Shown one piece after another: positions 8,659-18,993 of a stretch of 64,000 nucleotides of DNA. Each line of letters starts with the position of its first letter. The stretch's first letter is position 1. The DNA lies in NCBI RefSeq assembly GCF_021391675.1, contig NZ_CP090095.1, forward strand, positions 749,501 through 813,500, written 5' to 3'. A program made the position numbers and the translations under genes. Source of the stretch: Neorhizobium galegae (GTDB lineage Bacteria; Pseudomonadota; Alphaproteobacteria; Rhizobiales; Rhizobiaceae). The notes beneath the pieces are model-generated. The model ran no database searches. It saw nothing but the letters and a program-made list of their open reading frames with translations, and was not told the DNA's origin.

Positions 8659-10314
8659 ATGAGCGTTTCAGCAGAAGCCCCCGCAGCACCGGACAAGGAC
8701 TGGTGGCGTGGGGCCGTTATTTATCAGATTTACCCGCGCTCCTATCAGGACTCGAACGGCGACGGCATCGGCGACCTGAAGGGCATTACCGCCCGCCTGC
8801 CGCATGTGGCGGCACTTGGCGCCGATGCGATATGGATCTCGCCGTTCTTCCCGTCGCCGATGCGGGACTTCGGTTACGACGTCTCGAACTACACGGATGT
8901 TGATCCGATGTTCGGCTCGCTGTCGGATTTCGACGGGCTGATTTCCGAGGCGCACCGGCTTGGCATCAAGGTGATGATCGATCTCGTGATGTCGCACAGC
9001 TCCGACCAGCACCACTGGTTCATCGAGAGCCGGTCGAGCCGCTTCAACCCGAAGGCGGATTGGTATGTCTGGTCGGACGCCAAGCCGGACGGCACACCGC
9101 CCAACAACTGGCTGTCGATCTTCGGCGGGTCGGCTTGGGCTTGGGACCCGACCCGCATGCAATATTACATGCACAACTTCCTGACATCGCAGCCGGACCT
9201 CAACCTGCACAATGCGGAAGTCCAGGATGCGCTGCTCGACATGACGCGCTTCTGGCTGAAGCGCGGCGTCGACGGCTTCCGCCTCGATACGATCAACTTC
9301 TACTTCCACGACAAGGACCTGCGCGACAACCCGGCGCTCGATCCCTCGCGCCGTAACGCCTCCACCGCGCCGGCCGTGAATCCCTATAATTTCCAGGAGC
9401 ATCTCTACGACAAGAACCGACCGGAGAACCTGGAATTCCTCAGGCGCTTCCGCGCCGTGCTCGACGAGTTCCCGGCGATTGCCGCCGTCGGCGAAGTCGG
9501 TGATAGCCAGCGTGGCCTGGAGATCGTGGGGGAATACACGTCCGGCAACGACAAGATGCAGATGTGCTACGCCTTCGAATTCCTGGCGCCCGATCCGCTG
9601 ACGCCGGCGCGGGTCTGCGAGGTGCAGAAAGCGTTCTCTATCGCTGCACCGGATGGCTGGGCCTGCTGGGCCTTTTCCAACCACGATGTGGTGCGCCATG
9701 TCAGCAGATGGGGCCACGACGTTCTCGATCGCGACAGTTATGCCAAGATGGCGTCCGCCATCCTGATGTCCCAGCGCGGCTCGATCTGCATCTATCAGGG
9801 CGAGGAACTCGGATTGACCGAGGCTGACATCGCCTATGCCGACCTTCAGGATCCCTACGGCATTCAGTTCTGGCCGGAATTCAAGGGCCGCGACGGTTGC
9901 CGCACCCCGATGGTCTGGGACAGCCAGGCATTGCAGGCTGGCTTCTCCACGGCGGAGAAAACCTGGCTGCCGATTCCGGTCGAACATCAGCTTCGAGCCG
10001 TCGGCGCTCAATACGGCGATCCCGCATCGGTTCTGGAACAGTACCGCCGCTTCCTCGTCTTCCGCAAGCAGCACCCGGCCTTTGCCAAGGGCGAGATCGA
10101 GTTCCTGGCCGAGGACGGTGCAGTGCTGGGCTACAAGCGCCTGTACGGCAACGAGACGGTGCTCTGCCTGTTCAACATGAGCGCGGCGGAGACGGCGACC
10201 GAGCTGCCGGCCGGCGACTGGGAAGTGCTGACCGGCCACGGCTTCGAGAGTGGGCTGGAAGGCAAGCGAGTGGAATTACCGGCCTGGGGGGCGTTCTTCG
10301 CCCATCACGCATAA
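8659..10314 (+). CDS. aglA: Alpha-glucosidase, glycoside hydrolase family 13
   Basis: 551 residues, no signal peptide, so cytoplasmic. It hydrolyses imported alpha-glucosides (sucrose, maltose, trehalose type) to glucose and aglycone. GH13 motifs are in order: IYQIYPRSYQDSNGDGIGDL (22-40), DLVMSHSSDQH (108-118), GFRLDTINF with nucleophile D210, AVGEVGD with acid/base E279, and FSNHDVVRH with transition-state D343. Length is normal. It lies 28 bases after aglG and ends 25 bases before aglK. The glucose product connects to zwf-pgl-edd a few kilobases downstream. Confidence 0.95.
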   Translation: MSVSAEAPAAPDKDWWRGAVIYQIYPRSYQDSNGDGIGDLKGITARLPHVAALGADAIWISPFFPSPMRDFGYDVSNYTDVDPMFGSLSDFDGLISEAHRLGIKVMIDLVMSHSSDQHHWFIESRSSRFNPKADWYVWSDAKPDGTPPNNWLSIFGGSAWAWDPTRMQYYMHNFLTSQPDLNLHNAEVQDALLDMTRFWLKRGVDGFRLDTINFYFHDKDLRDNPALDPSRRNASTAPAVNPYNFQEHLYDKNRPENLEFLRRFRAVLDEFPAIAAVGEVGDSQRGLEIVGEYTSGNDKMQMCYAFEFLAPDPLTPARVCEVQKAFSIAAPDGWACWAFSNHDVVRHVSRWGHDVLDRDSYAKMASAILMSQRGSICIYQGEELGLTEADIAYADLQDPYGIQFWPEFKGRDGCRTPMVWDSQALQAGFSTAEKTWLPIPVEHQLRAVGAQYGDPASVLEQYRRFLVFRKQHPAFAKGEIEFLAEDGAVLGYKRLYGNETVLCLFNMSAAETATELPAGDWEVLTGHGFESGLEGKRVELPAWGAFFAHHA

Positions 10315-10339
10315 CGAGAAGAACAAAGGGGAGGAAAGC

Positions 10340-11428
10340 ATGGCTGGCGTCATTCTGAAGGATATCCGCAAGGCCTATGGCCAGGTGAAGGTGCTGCACG
10401 GCATCGACCTGGAGATCAGCCAGGGCGAGTTCGTGGTGTTTGTCGGGCCGTCCGGCTGCGGCAAGTCCACGCTGCTGCGGATGATCTCCGGCCTCGAAAG
10501 CATCACCGGCGGCGAGATGTTCATCGACGGCCAGCTCGTCAACGACGTGCCGCCGTCGCGGCGCGGCATCGCTATGGTGTTCCAGTCCTATGCGCTCTAT
10601 CCGCATATGACGGTCTACGACAACATGGCCTTCGGCATGCGGATCGCCAAGGAAAGCCGGGACGAGATCGATCGCCGGGTGCGTGCGGCGGCCGATATCC
10701 TCCAGCTCACTCCCTATCTCGATCGCCTGCCGAAGGCGCTGTCCGGCGGACAGCGCCAGCGTGTCGCCATCGGCCGCGCCATCTGCCGCGATCCGAAGGT
10801 CTTCCTGTTCGATGAACCGCTTTCCAATCTCGATGCGGCGCTGCGCGTCGCCACCCGCATCGAGATCGCCAAGCTGAAGGATTCGATGCCCGACACGACG
10901 ATGGTCTACGTGACGCACGACCAGGTGGAGGCGATGACGCTCGCCGACCGCATCGTCGTTCTTTCCGCCGGTCGGATCGAACAGGTCGGCGCCCCGCTCG
11001 AACTCTACGAGCGGCCCCAGAACCTCTTCGTCGCCCGCTTCATCGGCTCGCCGGCGATGAACATCATCCCGGCCACGGTGACGGAAACCGGCGAGATGAC
11101 CACGGTTGCGCTGAAGGGCGGAAAATCGGTGCAGCTGCCGGCGCCGACAGCGGCATCGGAAAAGGGCAAGACCGCCAGTTTCGGGGTGCGGCCGGAAGAT
11201 CTATCGATTGCCTCAGGCGAGGACTATCTTTTCGAAGGTCAGATCGGGATCATCGAGGCACTCGGCGAAGTGACGCTGCTTTATATCGAAGGCTTGGCCG
11301 ATCAAGAACCGATCATCGCCAAGATACCTGGCATTTTGCAGGTGAAGAAAGGCGACACGATGCGCTTCTCGGCAGACCTCAAGAAACTGCACCTTTTCGA
11401 TGCGGAAGGTAAGGCCTACCGTATCTAG
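10340..11428 (+). CDS. aglK: Alpha-glucoside ABC transporter ATPase, UgpC/MalK type
   Basis: 362 residues from ATG 10340 with GGGGAGGAAA just upstream; longer in-frame starts would run into aglA. Walker A GPSGCGKST (36-44), Q-loop FQSYALYPHM (81-90), signature LSGGQ (134-138), Walker B VFLFDEP (154-160) and switch His in VTHDQ are all intact. A C-terminal TOBE/OB regulatory domain follows from about residue 235. It energises AglFG and is the last gene of the operon. No terminator is obvious directly after it. Confidence 0.95.
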   Translation: MAGVILKDIRKAYGQVKVLHGIDLEISQGEFVVFVGPSGCGKSTLLRMISGLESITGGEMFIDGQLVNDVPPSRRGIAMVFQSYALYPHMTVYDNMAFGMRIAKESRDEIDRRVRAAADILQLTPYLDRLPKALSGGQRQRVAIGRAICRDPKVFLFDEPLSNLDAALRVATRIEIAKLKDSMPDTTMVYVTHDQVEAMTLADRIVVLSAGRIEQVGAPLELYERPQNLFVARFIGSPAMNIIPATVTETGEMTTVALKGGKSVQLPAPTAASEKGKTASFGVRPEDLSIASGEDYLFEGQIGIIEALGEVTLLYIEGLADQEPIIAKIPGILQVKKGDTMRFSADLKKLHLFDAEGKAYRI

Positions 11429-11606
11429 GAGTAACCGCCTGTTTACTATGATTTTGCGATATGCATTTGGAGTTGTTCTGATTTGGGACTTCAAAACACT
11501 CTGTTAAATTTCGCCGGCTAGGCTTCCTTCCATTAAGAAATGGAGGGATGTCGTGAGCGCGGCACCAATTAACAAAAATCACTTTTTGAACAAGGAAGAG
11601 TCTTTC

Positions 11607-11963
11607 ATGTACGACCGGGAAGCCCGGTTCAAGATGGAAGACACGATGAATGCGGCGCGTATCGAATATACGGAAAATGGCGTGATGAACATGGCGCAGC
11701 GCCGCTGTGACGTCATCCGTATCTCGATGAGCGGCGCCGTCCTTGGCATCCTGACCCAGTATAATCTGCCGAAGCAGTTTTATCTCGATATTCCCGACGC
11801 GCGCATTTCCAAGGTCGGCTGCCTGCTGATGCGCACCAACGCCAACAACACGATCGAGGTGCGTTTCCTGTCGCTGCTCAAGCAGAAGGAACTGGACCGC
11901 ATCTTCATATTCTCGACCCATCCGAACCATCGCGACCGGACGCTGGATATCCGCTCCTGGTAA
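11607..11963 (+). CDS. PilZ-like domain protein
   Basis: 118 residues from ATG 11607 (AGGAAG nine bases upstream). A GTG at 11553 also has a good site (GGAGGG, five-base spacing) and would add 18 residues. The core QRRCDVIRISMSGAVLG then LPKQFYLDIPDARISKVGCLLMR and VRFL match rhizobial PilZ-type proteins, which bind cyclic di-GMP. An arginine cluster (RRCDVIR) is present, but the usual [DN]-x-S-x-x-G motif is only loosely matched (ISMSG), so nucleotide binding is uncertain. A small inverted repeat (TCCATT/AATGGA, 11531-11544) sits just before the GTG start. It is transcribed alone and closed by a terminator. Confidence 0.65.
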   Translation: MYDREARFKMEDTMNAARIEYTENGVMNMAQRRCDVIRISMSGAVLGILTQYNLPKQFYLDIPDARISKVGCLLMRTNANNTIEVRFLSLLKQKELDRIFIFSTHPNHRDRTLDIRSW

Positions 11964-11992
11964 GAGGCAGATCTCTTCGGCTCATGCCTCTC

Positions 11993-12036
11993 GAAAATCG
12001 CCCGAAACCGGCTCCGGTTCCGGGCGATTTCTTTTG
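11993..12036. terminator. Bidirectional hairpin terminator between the PilZ-like gene and the phosphoesterase gene
   Basis: AAATCGCCCG pairs with CGGGCGATTT around an inner ACCGG/CCGGT helix, followed by CTTTT on the plus strand and flanked by A residues for the minus strand. The two genes converge here. Confidence 0.8.
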
Positions 12037-12041
12037 GTGCC

Positions 12042-13403
12042 TCAGCCCTTCGCCAGCGTCTCGGCTACGAGCTGCTTCAGCTTGACGTCCGGCACTTCGG
12101 TAAACGCGATATCCTCGCGGCCGAAATAGCTCTTCTGGTTGATCGCCGACCAGTCGTTGCAGACGATCTTGTAGCGCTGCTTGCCCTCCGGCGCTTTCGG
12201 CGCAGCGTAGAGGAAATCGCCGGTGCGGGCGGAGAGCGGGATATCACCGTCCTGGTTGCAGCGGGCGAGGATCGCCGCAAGCGCGGTGGCATCCACTTCC
12301 GAGACCATCAGCTTGCCCTCGAAACGCAGTCCGGCATTGAAGTCGAACCGGCTGACATCGCCGGCCGGCAGACCGGTGCCGAACGAGGTGTGACCGACGA
12401 AGCCGATATCGGCACCGGTCTTGGCGACCATCGCCTGGGCGGCGAAACGTGCGGTCTCGCCAAGCGTCATGGCCTTGCCGGTCTTGGCGATGACAGCGCG
12501 TTCTTCGTCCTTCAGATGCTTGGCGAGGACAGCCGGGATCAGGTCCTTCAGCACGGCAGAGGACGGACCGGTGCGGTCGATCTCGATCCGCGCAAGCTCC
12601 GGCGCCTTGTCGGCGGCCTTGAAGGTGGCGACCATGATCGCCGACGACCAGGAGCCGGTATGGATATAGCGGGTCTCGCCTTGGTTATGCGTCAGCGTCA
12701 GGTGGTCGTGGCCACCGATCATCAGCGTGCCGTTTGGCAGGATCGGCAGGATGTCGCGATCCGGAACCACGCCCGCATGGCTGAGCACGATATTGACGCC
12801 TTCGCCGGAAAGCAGTGCCGGCAGTTTGGCCTTCGCCCATTCCACCGGTTTCGGGATTTCCATCATCTCGCGCGTCGGCTTCGGATATGTGCTGATCGCG
12901 TCGGTGGCGAAGGCGGCGAGCTTCAGCTTGAGGCCGCCGACCTCGATCTGCTTGCCGGCTTCCGTGTATGGCTTGCCGGTACGCTTATCGACGATGTTGC
13001 TGAGCACAGCGACGCCGAGGCCACGGGCGCGCTCGATGAAATGCGCCAGGTCATTGTCGAGGTCGGGTTCGTGGTTGCCGATATTGACGACAGTCGGGGC
13101 AAGCTTCGCCAACGCGCCGAGGAAGGCCCAGTCGATCTCGCCGCCGGAGCGGGAAGCAACGACATTGCCGAGTTCGAAGATGTCGCCGTTGATGAGGATG
13201 ATCTGCGGAACGCTCGCGCCGGCCACCTGCTTTTCGACCACGGCCAGCAGCTGGCCCATCCGCTCATAGGCTGAATGCAGGTCGGAAAGGATGATGGCCT
13301 GGAAGCCTTCCCCGGCGGCCATGGCGGTCATCGGAACGAAAGGCAGAACGGTGGTCGACGCAAGCAGCGTCAACAGGCTTCGGCGGGTAATTTGTGCACG
13401 CAT
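12042..13403 (-). CDS. Tat-exported 5'-nucleotidase-like metallophosphoesterase
   Basis: 453 residues. The N-terminus [17 protein letters not shown] is a twin-arginine-like signal, cleaved near AMA-AG (about 29-30), so the protein is periplasmic. Metallophosphoesterase motifs are in order: [32 protein letters not shown] and IGGHDHL, giving the two-metal site. The C-terminal 150 residues resemble the 5'-nucleotidase substrate domain ([21 protein letters not shown]). It probably hydrolyses nucleotides or related phosphate esters; the exact substrate is not deducible. Transcribed alone, converging with the PilZ-like gene. Confidence 0.8.
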   Translation of the reverse strand: MRAQITRRSLLTLLASTTVLPFVPMTAMAAGEGFQAIILSDLHSAYERMGQLLAVVEKQVAGASVPQIILINGDIFELGNVVASRSGGEIDWAFLGALAKLAPTVVNIGNHEPDLDNDLAHFIERARGLGVAVLSNIVDKRTGKPYTEAGKQIEVGGLKLKLAAFATDAISTYPKPTREMMEIPKPVEWAKAKLPALLSGEGVNIVLSHAGVVPDRDILPILPNGTLMIGGHDHLTLTHNQGETRYIHTGSWSSAIMVATFKAADKAPELARIEIDRTGPSSAVLKDLIPAVLAKHLKDEERAVIAKTGKAMTLGETARFAAQAMVAKTGADIGFVGHTSFGTGLPAGDVSRFDFNAGLRFEGKLMVSEVDATALAAILARCNQDGDIPLSARTGDFLYAAPKAPEGKQRYKIVCNDWSAINQKSYFGREDIAFTEVPDVKLKQLVAETLAKG

Positions 13404-13488
13404 CGATCAGGCCCCCAGGCATGTGTTTGGCTTGGAAACTTCATAGAAACCACAAAACACAATCGTGTGACGAATGCGCCTCAATATC

Positions 13489-15306
13489 TCACGCAAACAC
13501 GCTGGCACCCATATCGGCGGTGCCGACATGGCGGCGGAACGGAGCGAAGAGCTCGCGGCCCATGCCGAATTCGTTGTCGGAAAGATCGACGACGACCGGC
13601 GTGCGAGCCCCAAATTCCGCGGCGTCCACCAGCACTTCCAGCGTACCGGCCACCGCATCGAGGCGGATCATGTCGCCGTCCTTGATCTTGGCGATCGGCC
13701 CGCCGTCGCAGGCTTCCGGGGTGATGTGGATCGCCGCCGGCACCTTGCCGGAGGCGCCCGACATCCGCCCATCAGTGACCAAAGCCACCTTGAAGCCGCG
13801 ATCCTGGAGAACGCCGAGCGGCGGGGTGAGGCGGTGCAATTCCGGCATGCCGTTCGCCTTCGGTCCCTGGAAGCGCACGACGGCGATGAAATCCCTGTTG
13901 AGTTCGCCGCGCTTGAACGCTTCCTGCAGCCCATGCTGGTCGTGGAAGACAATCGCCGGCGCCTCGATGATATGGCGCTCCGGCTTGACCGCGGAAATCT
14001 TGATGACCGCCTTGCCGAGATTGCCCTTCAGCATCTTGAGGCCGCCATTCGACTGGAAGGGTGTTTCGATCGATGCGAGCACCTTGAGGTCGCCGCTCTC
14101 GTTCGGGGTAGGTTCGCGGAAGACCACGCCGTTGGCGTCAAGCTTCGCCTCGACCGTATAGGCTTCCAGCCCATGGCCGAAGACGGTGCGCACGTCGTCA
14201 TGCACCATGCCGGTCTTCAGGAGTTGCTTGATCAGGAAGCCCATGCCGCCGGCGGCGTGAAAATGGTTCACGTCGGCAAGCCCGTTCGGGTAAACACGGG
14301 CAAGCAGCGGCACGACATCCGAAAGTTCGGAAATATCCTGCCAGGTGAGCAGGATGCCGGCGGCGCGCGCCATGGCGACGAGGTGGAGCGTGTGGTTGGT
14401 CGAGCCGCCCGTCGCGTGCAGGCCGACGACGCCGTTGACGATCGAACGTTCGTCGATCATCTCGCCGGCTGGCGTGAACTCGTTGCCGAGCGCCGTGATC
14501 GCCAGCGCCCGCTTGGCGGCCTCGCGGGTGAGCGCTTCGCGCAGCGGCGTGCCCGGATTGACGAAGGAGGCGCCGGGCATGTGGAAGCCCATGATCTCCA
14601 TCAGCATCTGGTTGGAATTGGCGGTGCCGTAGAAGGTGCAGGTGCCGGGGCCGTGATAGGACTTCGATTCCGCTTCGAGCAGTTCGGCGCGGCCGACCTT
14701 GCCTTCTGCATAAAGCTGGCGGATGCGCGACTTCTCGTCGTTCGGAAGCCCGGTAGTCATCGGCCCGGCGGGAATGAAGACGGAGGGCAGATGGCCGAAG
14801 CTCAGCGCCGCGATGACGAGGCCCGGCACGATCTTGTCGCAGATGCCGAGGAAGACGGCCGCGTCGAACATATTGTGCGACAGGCCGATGCCGGCCGCCA
14901 TGGCGATCGCGTCGCGCGAGAACAGCGACAGCTCCATGCCCGGCTGGCCTTGGGTGACGCCGTCGCACATGGCCGGCACGCCACCGGCGACCTGGGCGAT
15001 GCCGCCTGCCTCCCGAGCCGCCTCGCGGATGATTGGCGGGAAGGTCTCGTAGGGCTGATGGGCCGAGAGCATGTCGTTATAGGCGGTGATGATGCCGAGG
15101 TTCGGGACGACGTCGCCTGCAAGCGCGTCCTTCTCGGCGGGGGAACAGACCGCAAAGCCATGGGCGAGATTGCCGCAGGAGAGCGTCGATCTGTGCGGGC
15201 CTCGCGTTGCCGCCCGTCGAACGCGGTCGAGATAGGCTTCGCGATGGGGTTTCGAGCGTTCGACGATACGGGCGGTGATTGCCTCGATGCTGGAATGAGC
15301 GGCCAT
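13489..15306 (-). CDS. edd: Phosphogluconate dehydratase (Entner-Doudoroff)
   Basis: 605 residues, the standard length. Edd dehydrates 6-phosphogluconate to 2-keto-3-deoxy-6-phosphogluconate in the cytosol with a 4Fe-4S cluster. Motifs of the IlvD/Edd family are visible: the cluster cysteines lie in [12 protein letters not shown] and [25 protein letters not shown] and [15 protein letters not shown] are Edd-like. It is the last gene of zwf-pgl-edd; 97 bases separate it from pgl. No eda (KDPG aldolase) gene is in the window, so the second step is encoded elsewhere. Confidence 0.95.
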   Translation of the reverse strand: MAAHSSIEAITARIVERSKPHREAYLDRVRRAATRGPHRSTLSCGNLAHGFAVCSPAEKDALAGDVVPNLGIITAYNDMLSAHQPYETFPPIIREAAREAGGIAQVAGGVPAMCDGVTQGQPGMELSLFSRDAIAMAAGIGLSHNMFDAAVFLGICDKIVPGLVIAALSFGHLPSVFIPAGPMTTGLPNDEKSRIRQLYAEGKVGRAELLEAESKSYHGPGTCTFYGTANSNQMLMEIMGFHMPGASFVNPGTPLREALTREAAKRALAITALGNEFTPAGEMIDERSIVNGVVGLHATGGSTNHTLHLVAMARAAGILLTWQDISELSDVVPLLARVYPNGLADVNHFHAAGGMGFLIKQLLKTGMVHDDVRTVFGHGLEAYTVEAKLDANGVVFREPTPNESGDLKVLASIETPFQSNGGLKMLKGNLGKAVIKISAVKPERHIIEAPAIVFHDQHGLQEAFKRGELNRDFIAVVRFQGPKANGMPELHRLTPPLGVLQDRGFKVALVTDGRMSGASGKVPAAIHITPEACDGGPIAKIKDGDMIRLDAVAGTLEVLVDAAEFGARTPVVVDLSDNEFGMGRELFAPFRRHVGTADMGASVFA

Positions 15307-15403
15307 GGTCTTGTCCTCTTGTGCTCAACCCCGGCTTGGGAGGGACAGGACCTTCGGGAGGGCCCTAAGCCACCGGGATTGCTCGCGTTGAAAAGTCGGC
15401 GCC

Positions 15404-16102
15404 TTAAGGCGCCCAGAAAATCTGCAGCGGCGAAGCGGCTCGATTGAGCACGGCGCGGATCGGCATGTCAGTTTCGTCGGAGCCGGCCTTTGCCGCCTCG
15501 AGCACGTCCTTCTTGCCCTGGCCTTCGATATGCAGCACCAGGAAACGCGCATCGGAAAGGCTGGCGAACGAGAAGGTCAGTCGCTCTTCGCCGGCACCTT
15601 CCGCCTGCATGGTCAGAACGCCGCGGGGCCCGGAAAGATCGAGTGCTCGGGCAAGATTATTCCCATGCGGGAAGAACGAAGCCGTGTGGCCGTCGCCGCC
15701 CATGCCGAGGATCGCCACGTCGAACGGATTGCCGATGCCGGACGTCTTTTCGGTCGCGATCACGGCCGCTTCATCGATCGACGGCGCTTCGTAGTAGAGA
15801 GGTATGAACTTGGCGGCAGCCGCCTTGTCTTTCAGCAGATGCGCCAACACCAGAAGGTGGTTGGAACGCGGGCTGTCCGCCGGCACGAACCGTTCGTCGA
15901 CCAGCGTCACGGTTACCTTGCTCCAGTCGATATCGCGGGTCGCCAGCGCCTCGAAGAACTTCTTCGGGGTAGAACCGCCCGAGACCGCGATCGAGGCGGT
16001 GCCCCGGTCGCGGATCGCTGTTTCAAGATGTGCCGCGACCTCGTCCGCCAGGCTGGCGGCGAGGGCGGCGGCATCCGCAAATTCAAGCATGTTCGCGGTC
16101 AT
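15404..16102 (-). CDS. pgl: 6-phosphogluconolactonase
   Basis: 232 residues, DevB/SOL type. Shared sugar-isomerase-like motifs are AVSGGSTPKKFFEAL, VTLVDERFVPADSPRSN and ILGMGGDGHTASFFPHG. It hydrolyses 6-phosphogluconolactone made by Zwf. It starts five bases after the zwf stop, so the two are co-transcribed. Length and motifs are normal. Confidence 0.95.
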   Translation of the reverse strand: MTANMLEFADAAALAASLADEVAAHLETAIRDRGTASIAVSGGSTPKKFFEALATRDIDWSKVTVTLVDERFVPADSPRSNHLLVLAHLLKDKAAAAKFIPLYYEAPSIDEAAVIATEKTSGIGNPFDVAILGMGGDGHTASFFPHGNNLARALDLSGPRGVLTMQAEGAGEERLTFSFASLSDARFLVLHIEGQGKKDVLEAAKAGSDETDMPIRAVLNRAASPLQIFWAP

Positions 16103-16107
16103 GACCC

Positions 16108-17580
16108 TCAGCCCTCATGCCATGTCCGGCCGTCGCGCTCGATGAGGGCGATCGCCTGGCTCGGACCCCAGGTGCCGGCGGTATAACCCTGCACCTGCTG
16201 GCCGGCCGCTTCCCAGCCTTTGAGGATCGGATCGACCCAGCGCCATGCGGCTTCCACTTCGTCGCGACGCATGAACAGCGTCTGGTTGGAGCGGATCGTG
16301 TCGGTCAGCAGCCGCTCGTAGGCGTCCGGATTGCGCACCGAGAAGGCTTCCGCAAAGCTCATGTCGAGCGAGACATTGCGCAGCCGCATGCCGCCCGGGC
16401 CCGGGTCCTTAATCATCAGCGACTGCTTGACGCCTTCGTCCGGCTGCAGGCGGATGATCAGCTGGTTGGCCGAAATGCGGCCGGCGGCCGAGTCGAAGAT
16501 ATTGTGGGGGATCGGCTTGAAGGTGATGACGATCTCGGACATGCGCGCTGCAAGCCGCTTGCCGGTGCGGATGTAGAAGGGAACGCCGGCCCAGCGCCAG
16601 TTGCCGATCTCGGCCTTGATGGCGACGAAGGTCTCGGTGTTGGAAACGCCGCCTTCGAGCTCGTCGAGATAACCCTTGACCGGGCCGCCCGCGGAGGCGC
16701 CGGCGCGGTACTGGCCGCGCACCGTCATCTGTTCGACATTGGCCTCGGTGATCGGCTTCAGGGCGCGCAGCACCTTGAGCTTTTCGTCGCGCACCGCTTC
16801 CGAGTTCATGGAGGAGGGCACTTCCATGGCGACAAGGCAGAGGAGCTGCAGGATGTGGTTCTGCACCATGTCGCGAAGCGCACCGGCGGTATCGTAATAA
16901 CCGGCGCGGCCTTCGAGGCCGACGGCTTCGGCGACCGTGATCTGCACGTGGTCGATATGGTCAGCGTTCCACAGCGGCTCATAAAGCGCGTTGGCGAAAC
17001 GCAGAGCCATCAGGTTCTGCACCGTCTCCTTGCCGAGATAGTGGTCGATGCGGAAGATCTGGTCTTCGTGGAAGGCCTTGCCGATCATGTCGTTGAGCTG
17101 CAGCGCCGACGCGAGGTCGCGGCCGATCGGCTTTTCGACGACGATGCGGGTCGACTTGGTGATCAGCTTGTGGTCACGGATCTTTTCGGAAATCGGGCCG
17201 AAAATGCCCGGCGCCACGGCCAGATAGAAGACGCGGATGCGCTCCTTGCCGTCATCGAGCAGTTTCTTGAGTTCGGCCCATCCCCCTTCGGCCTTTGCAT
17301 CAACCGAGATGTAATAGATCCGCTGGAGGAATTTCTGGACTTCCGCCTCGTCGTATTCGCCTTTCTTCAGATGCTCTTTCAGGGCATCCTGGGCAAACTT
17401 GCGGTAATCCTCATGTGAAAGCGCACTGCGCGAGGCGCCGATGATGCGGGTTGGTTCGGTGAACTGGCCCTCGATCTGCCGGTGGTAGAGGGCCGGAAGG
17501 AGCTTGCGTTCCGCAAGGTCGCCGGTACCGCCGAACACGATACAATCAAAGGGTTCAACTGGGATGATCTGGCTGCTCAT
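16108..17580 (-). CDS. zwf: Glucose-6-phosphate 1-dehydrogenase
   Basis: 490 residues from the ATG at 17580; the frame stays open further upstream but [29 protein letters not shown] is the family N-terminus and gives normal length. The NADP-binding [10 protein letters not shown] (17-26) and the active-site RIDHYLGKE (about residue 180) are intact. It oxidises glucose-6-phosphate to the lactone as the first gene of zwf-pgl-edd. Together with AglA upstream in the window it routes alpha-glucoside-derived glucose into the Entner-Doudoroff pathway. Confidence 0.95.
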   Translation of the reverse strand: MSSQIIPVEPFDCIVFGGTGDLAERKLLPALYHRQIEGQFTEPTRIIGASRSALSHEDYRKFAQDALKEHLKKGEYDEAEVQKFLQRIYYISVDAKAEGGWAELKKLLDDGKERIRVFYLAVAPGIFGPISEKIRDHKLITKSTRIVVEKPIGRDLASALQLNDMIGKAFHEDQIFRIDHYLGKETVQNLMALRFANALYEPLWNADHIDHVQITVAEAVGLEGRAGYYDTAGALRDMVQNHILQLLCLVAMEVPSSMNSEAVRDEKLKVLRALKPITEANVEQMTVRGQYRAGASAGGPVKGYLDELEGGVSNTETFVAIKAEIGNWRWAGVPFYIRTGKRLAARMSEIVITFKPIPHNIFDSAAGRISANQLIIRLQPDEGVKQSLMIKDPGPGGMRLRNVSLDMSFAEAFSVRNPDAYERLLTDTIRSNQTLFMRRDEVEAAWRWVDPILKGWEAAGQQVQGYTAGTWGPSQAIALIERDGRTWHEG

Positions 17581-17617
17581 CGCTGTTCTTTCGTCCTGCA
17601 TGGTTGGGTGCATACTT

Positions 17618-17635
17618 ATTCTAATCGATTTAAAA
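17618..17635 (-). promoter_or_regulatory. Possible zwf promoter/operator region
   Basis: On the minus strand TAGAAT (plus 17618-17623) is a fair -10 element 38 bases before the zwf start, overlapping the palindrome AATCGATT (17623-17630). AATCGATTTAAA also occurs at 1284-1295. No convincing -35 box is visible. Confidence 0.25.
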
Positions 17636-17681
17636 ACGCTAGCCCGAATTGGCTTCCGAAGTGTGTTACGGACCTTGCTTG

Positions 17682-18983
17682 TCAGAGCCTGTCGCGCAGC
17701 GCAAACCACGTGAGGGCAAGGAAAAGCAGTGGGGTCCGCATGTGACGCCCGCCGGGGAAGGCGGGAATTTTGAGTGCGGCGAGGTGGTCGAGATCCGTCG
17801 CCTTGCCGCCGACCATATCAGCATAAAGTTTGCCACAATAGTTTGACAGCATCACGCCATGGCCGGAATAACCGCCGATCGACGTGACGCCAGGCATGAC
17901 TTCGCGCACGAAAGGCTGGCGCGGCAGGGTGATGCCGACGTTCCCGCCCCAGGCATGGGTGATTTCAACGTCTTTCAGCGCCGGATAGGTGTCGACGATC
18001 TGCTTGCGGATGGCGTTGGCCGTGTCTGCCGGATTGCTTGAGGTGTAGACTTCGCGACCGCCGAACAGCAGCCGGTTATCCCGGCTCTTGCGGAAATATC
18101 GCACCACGAACCGCGAATCAGCGACGGCCTCGCCACCGGGGAGGACATCGGGAAAATCGTCGAGCGGCGCGGTCGCGGCGATGAAGGAGCCGATCGGCAT
18201 GATATGCGCTGATGTAACCGGTTCGAGATCGCCGATATAGGCATTGGTGGCGATCAGCACCCGGTCGGCAGTCAGCGTGCCCCTGGGCGTCCGGACCAGA
18301 ATCTTGCCGCCCGGTCCGTTTCTCGTTTTCTCGATGCCCGTCGCGCGGGTCATCTCGAAAATCTGCGCGCCGGCGGCCTGAGCCACCCTGGCAAGCCCGA
18401 CCAGCAGCTTCAGCGGGTGGATATGGCCGGTGCCGGTATCACGCACCCCGCAGTAATAATCTTTCGTGCCGAGCCGCTCCGCGGTCTCTTTGCCGTCCAT
18501 GAAGGAAATATGGGAATACCCGTAACGTTCCGCCGCGATCTCGGCGGTCGCCCGATAATCCTTCTCGTGGCCGCGTTTGTGGGAAACATTCATCTGCCCC
18601 GGCATGTACTCCATGTCGATGCCGTGGATCTCGGCAAAGTCGAGGAGATGGCGCTTGGCGTTCTCGGCCATGTCGAACAGCGCCTTGGAGCGCTCGTAGC
18701 CGATCTCCTTTTCAAGATCCTCCGGCCACCAGCGCTGCCCGGTGCCCATCTGTCCGCCATTGCGGCCGGAGGCGCCGTCGCCGAACCGGCTGGCCTCGAT
18801 CAGCGCGACGGAGATGCCGGCCTTTGCAAGGTTGTAAGCCGCCTGCAGGCCGGTATAGCCGCCGCCGATGATAGCCACGTCGACCGATCTGGATCCGTCG
18901 AGTGCCGGATAGGTCGGTCGCTCGCTGAGAGTCGCCTGATACCAGGAAATTCCCGGTGCGATCGGGCTCTGCCATGCATCCAA
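17682..18983 (-). CDS. puuB: FAD-dependent amine oxidoreductase, gamma-glutamylputrescine oxidase-like
   Basis: 433 residues. The dinucleotide fold VDVAIIGGGYTGLQAAYNLAKAG (about 34-56) and SRFGDGASGRNGGQMG are as in PuuB/OrdL DAO-family oxidases, which oxidise gamma-glutamylputrescine to the aldehyde, releasing ammonia and hydrogen peroxide. It follows a glutamine-synthetase-like PuuA gene after ten bases, as in known putrescine routes. The last residues (RTPLLFLALTWFALRDRL) are hydrophobic, which is common in this subgroup. The name rests on the pairing with puuA; a related amino-acid oxidase role is the alternative. Confidence 0.75.
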   Translation of the reverse strand: MDAWQSPIAPGISWYQATLSERPTYPALDGSRSVDVAIIGGGYTGLQAAYNLAKAGISVALIEASRFGDGASGRNGGQMGTGQRWWPEDLEKEIGYERSKALFDMAENAKRHLLDFAEIHGIDMEYMPGQMNVSHKRGHEKDYRATAEIAAERYGYSHISFMDGKETAERLGTKDYYCGVRDTGTGHIHPLKLLVGLARVAQAAGAQIFEMTRATGIEKTRNGPGGKILVRTPRGTLTADRVLIATNAYIGDLEPVTSAHIMPIGSFIAATAPLDDFPDVLPGGEAVADSRFVVRYFRKSRDNRLLFGGREVYTSSNPADTANAIRKQIVDTYPALKDVEITHAWGGNVGITLPRQPFVREVMPGVTSIGGYSGHGVMLSNYCGKLYADMVGGKATDLDHLAALKIPAFPGGRHMRTPLLFLALTWFALRDRL

Positions 18984-18993
18984 GACGCAGCCC

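Noticed and set aside
11993..12036. Possible small RNA at the PilZ/phosphoesterase junction
   Set aside because: The hairpin is fully explained as a terminator shared by two convergent genes.
13474..15447. A 657-codon plus-strand open frame
   Set aside because: It is the complement of edd in the usual GC-rich shadow frame, full of Arg, His and Asp runs without domain motifs.
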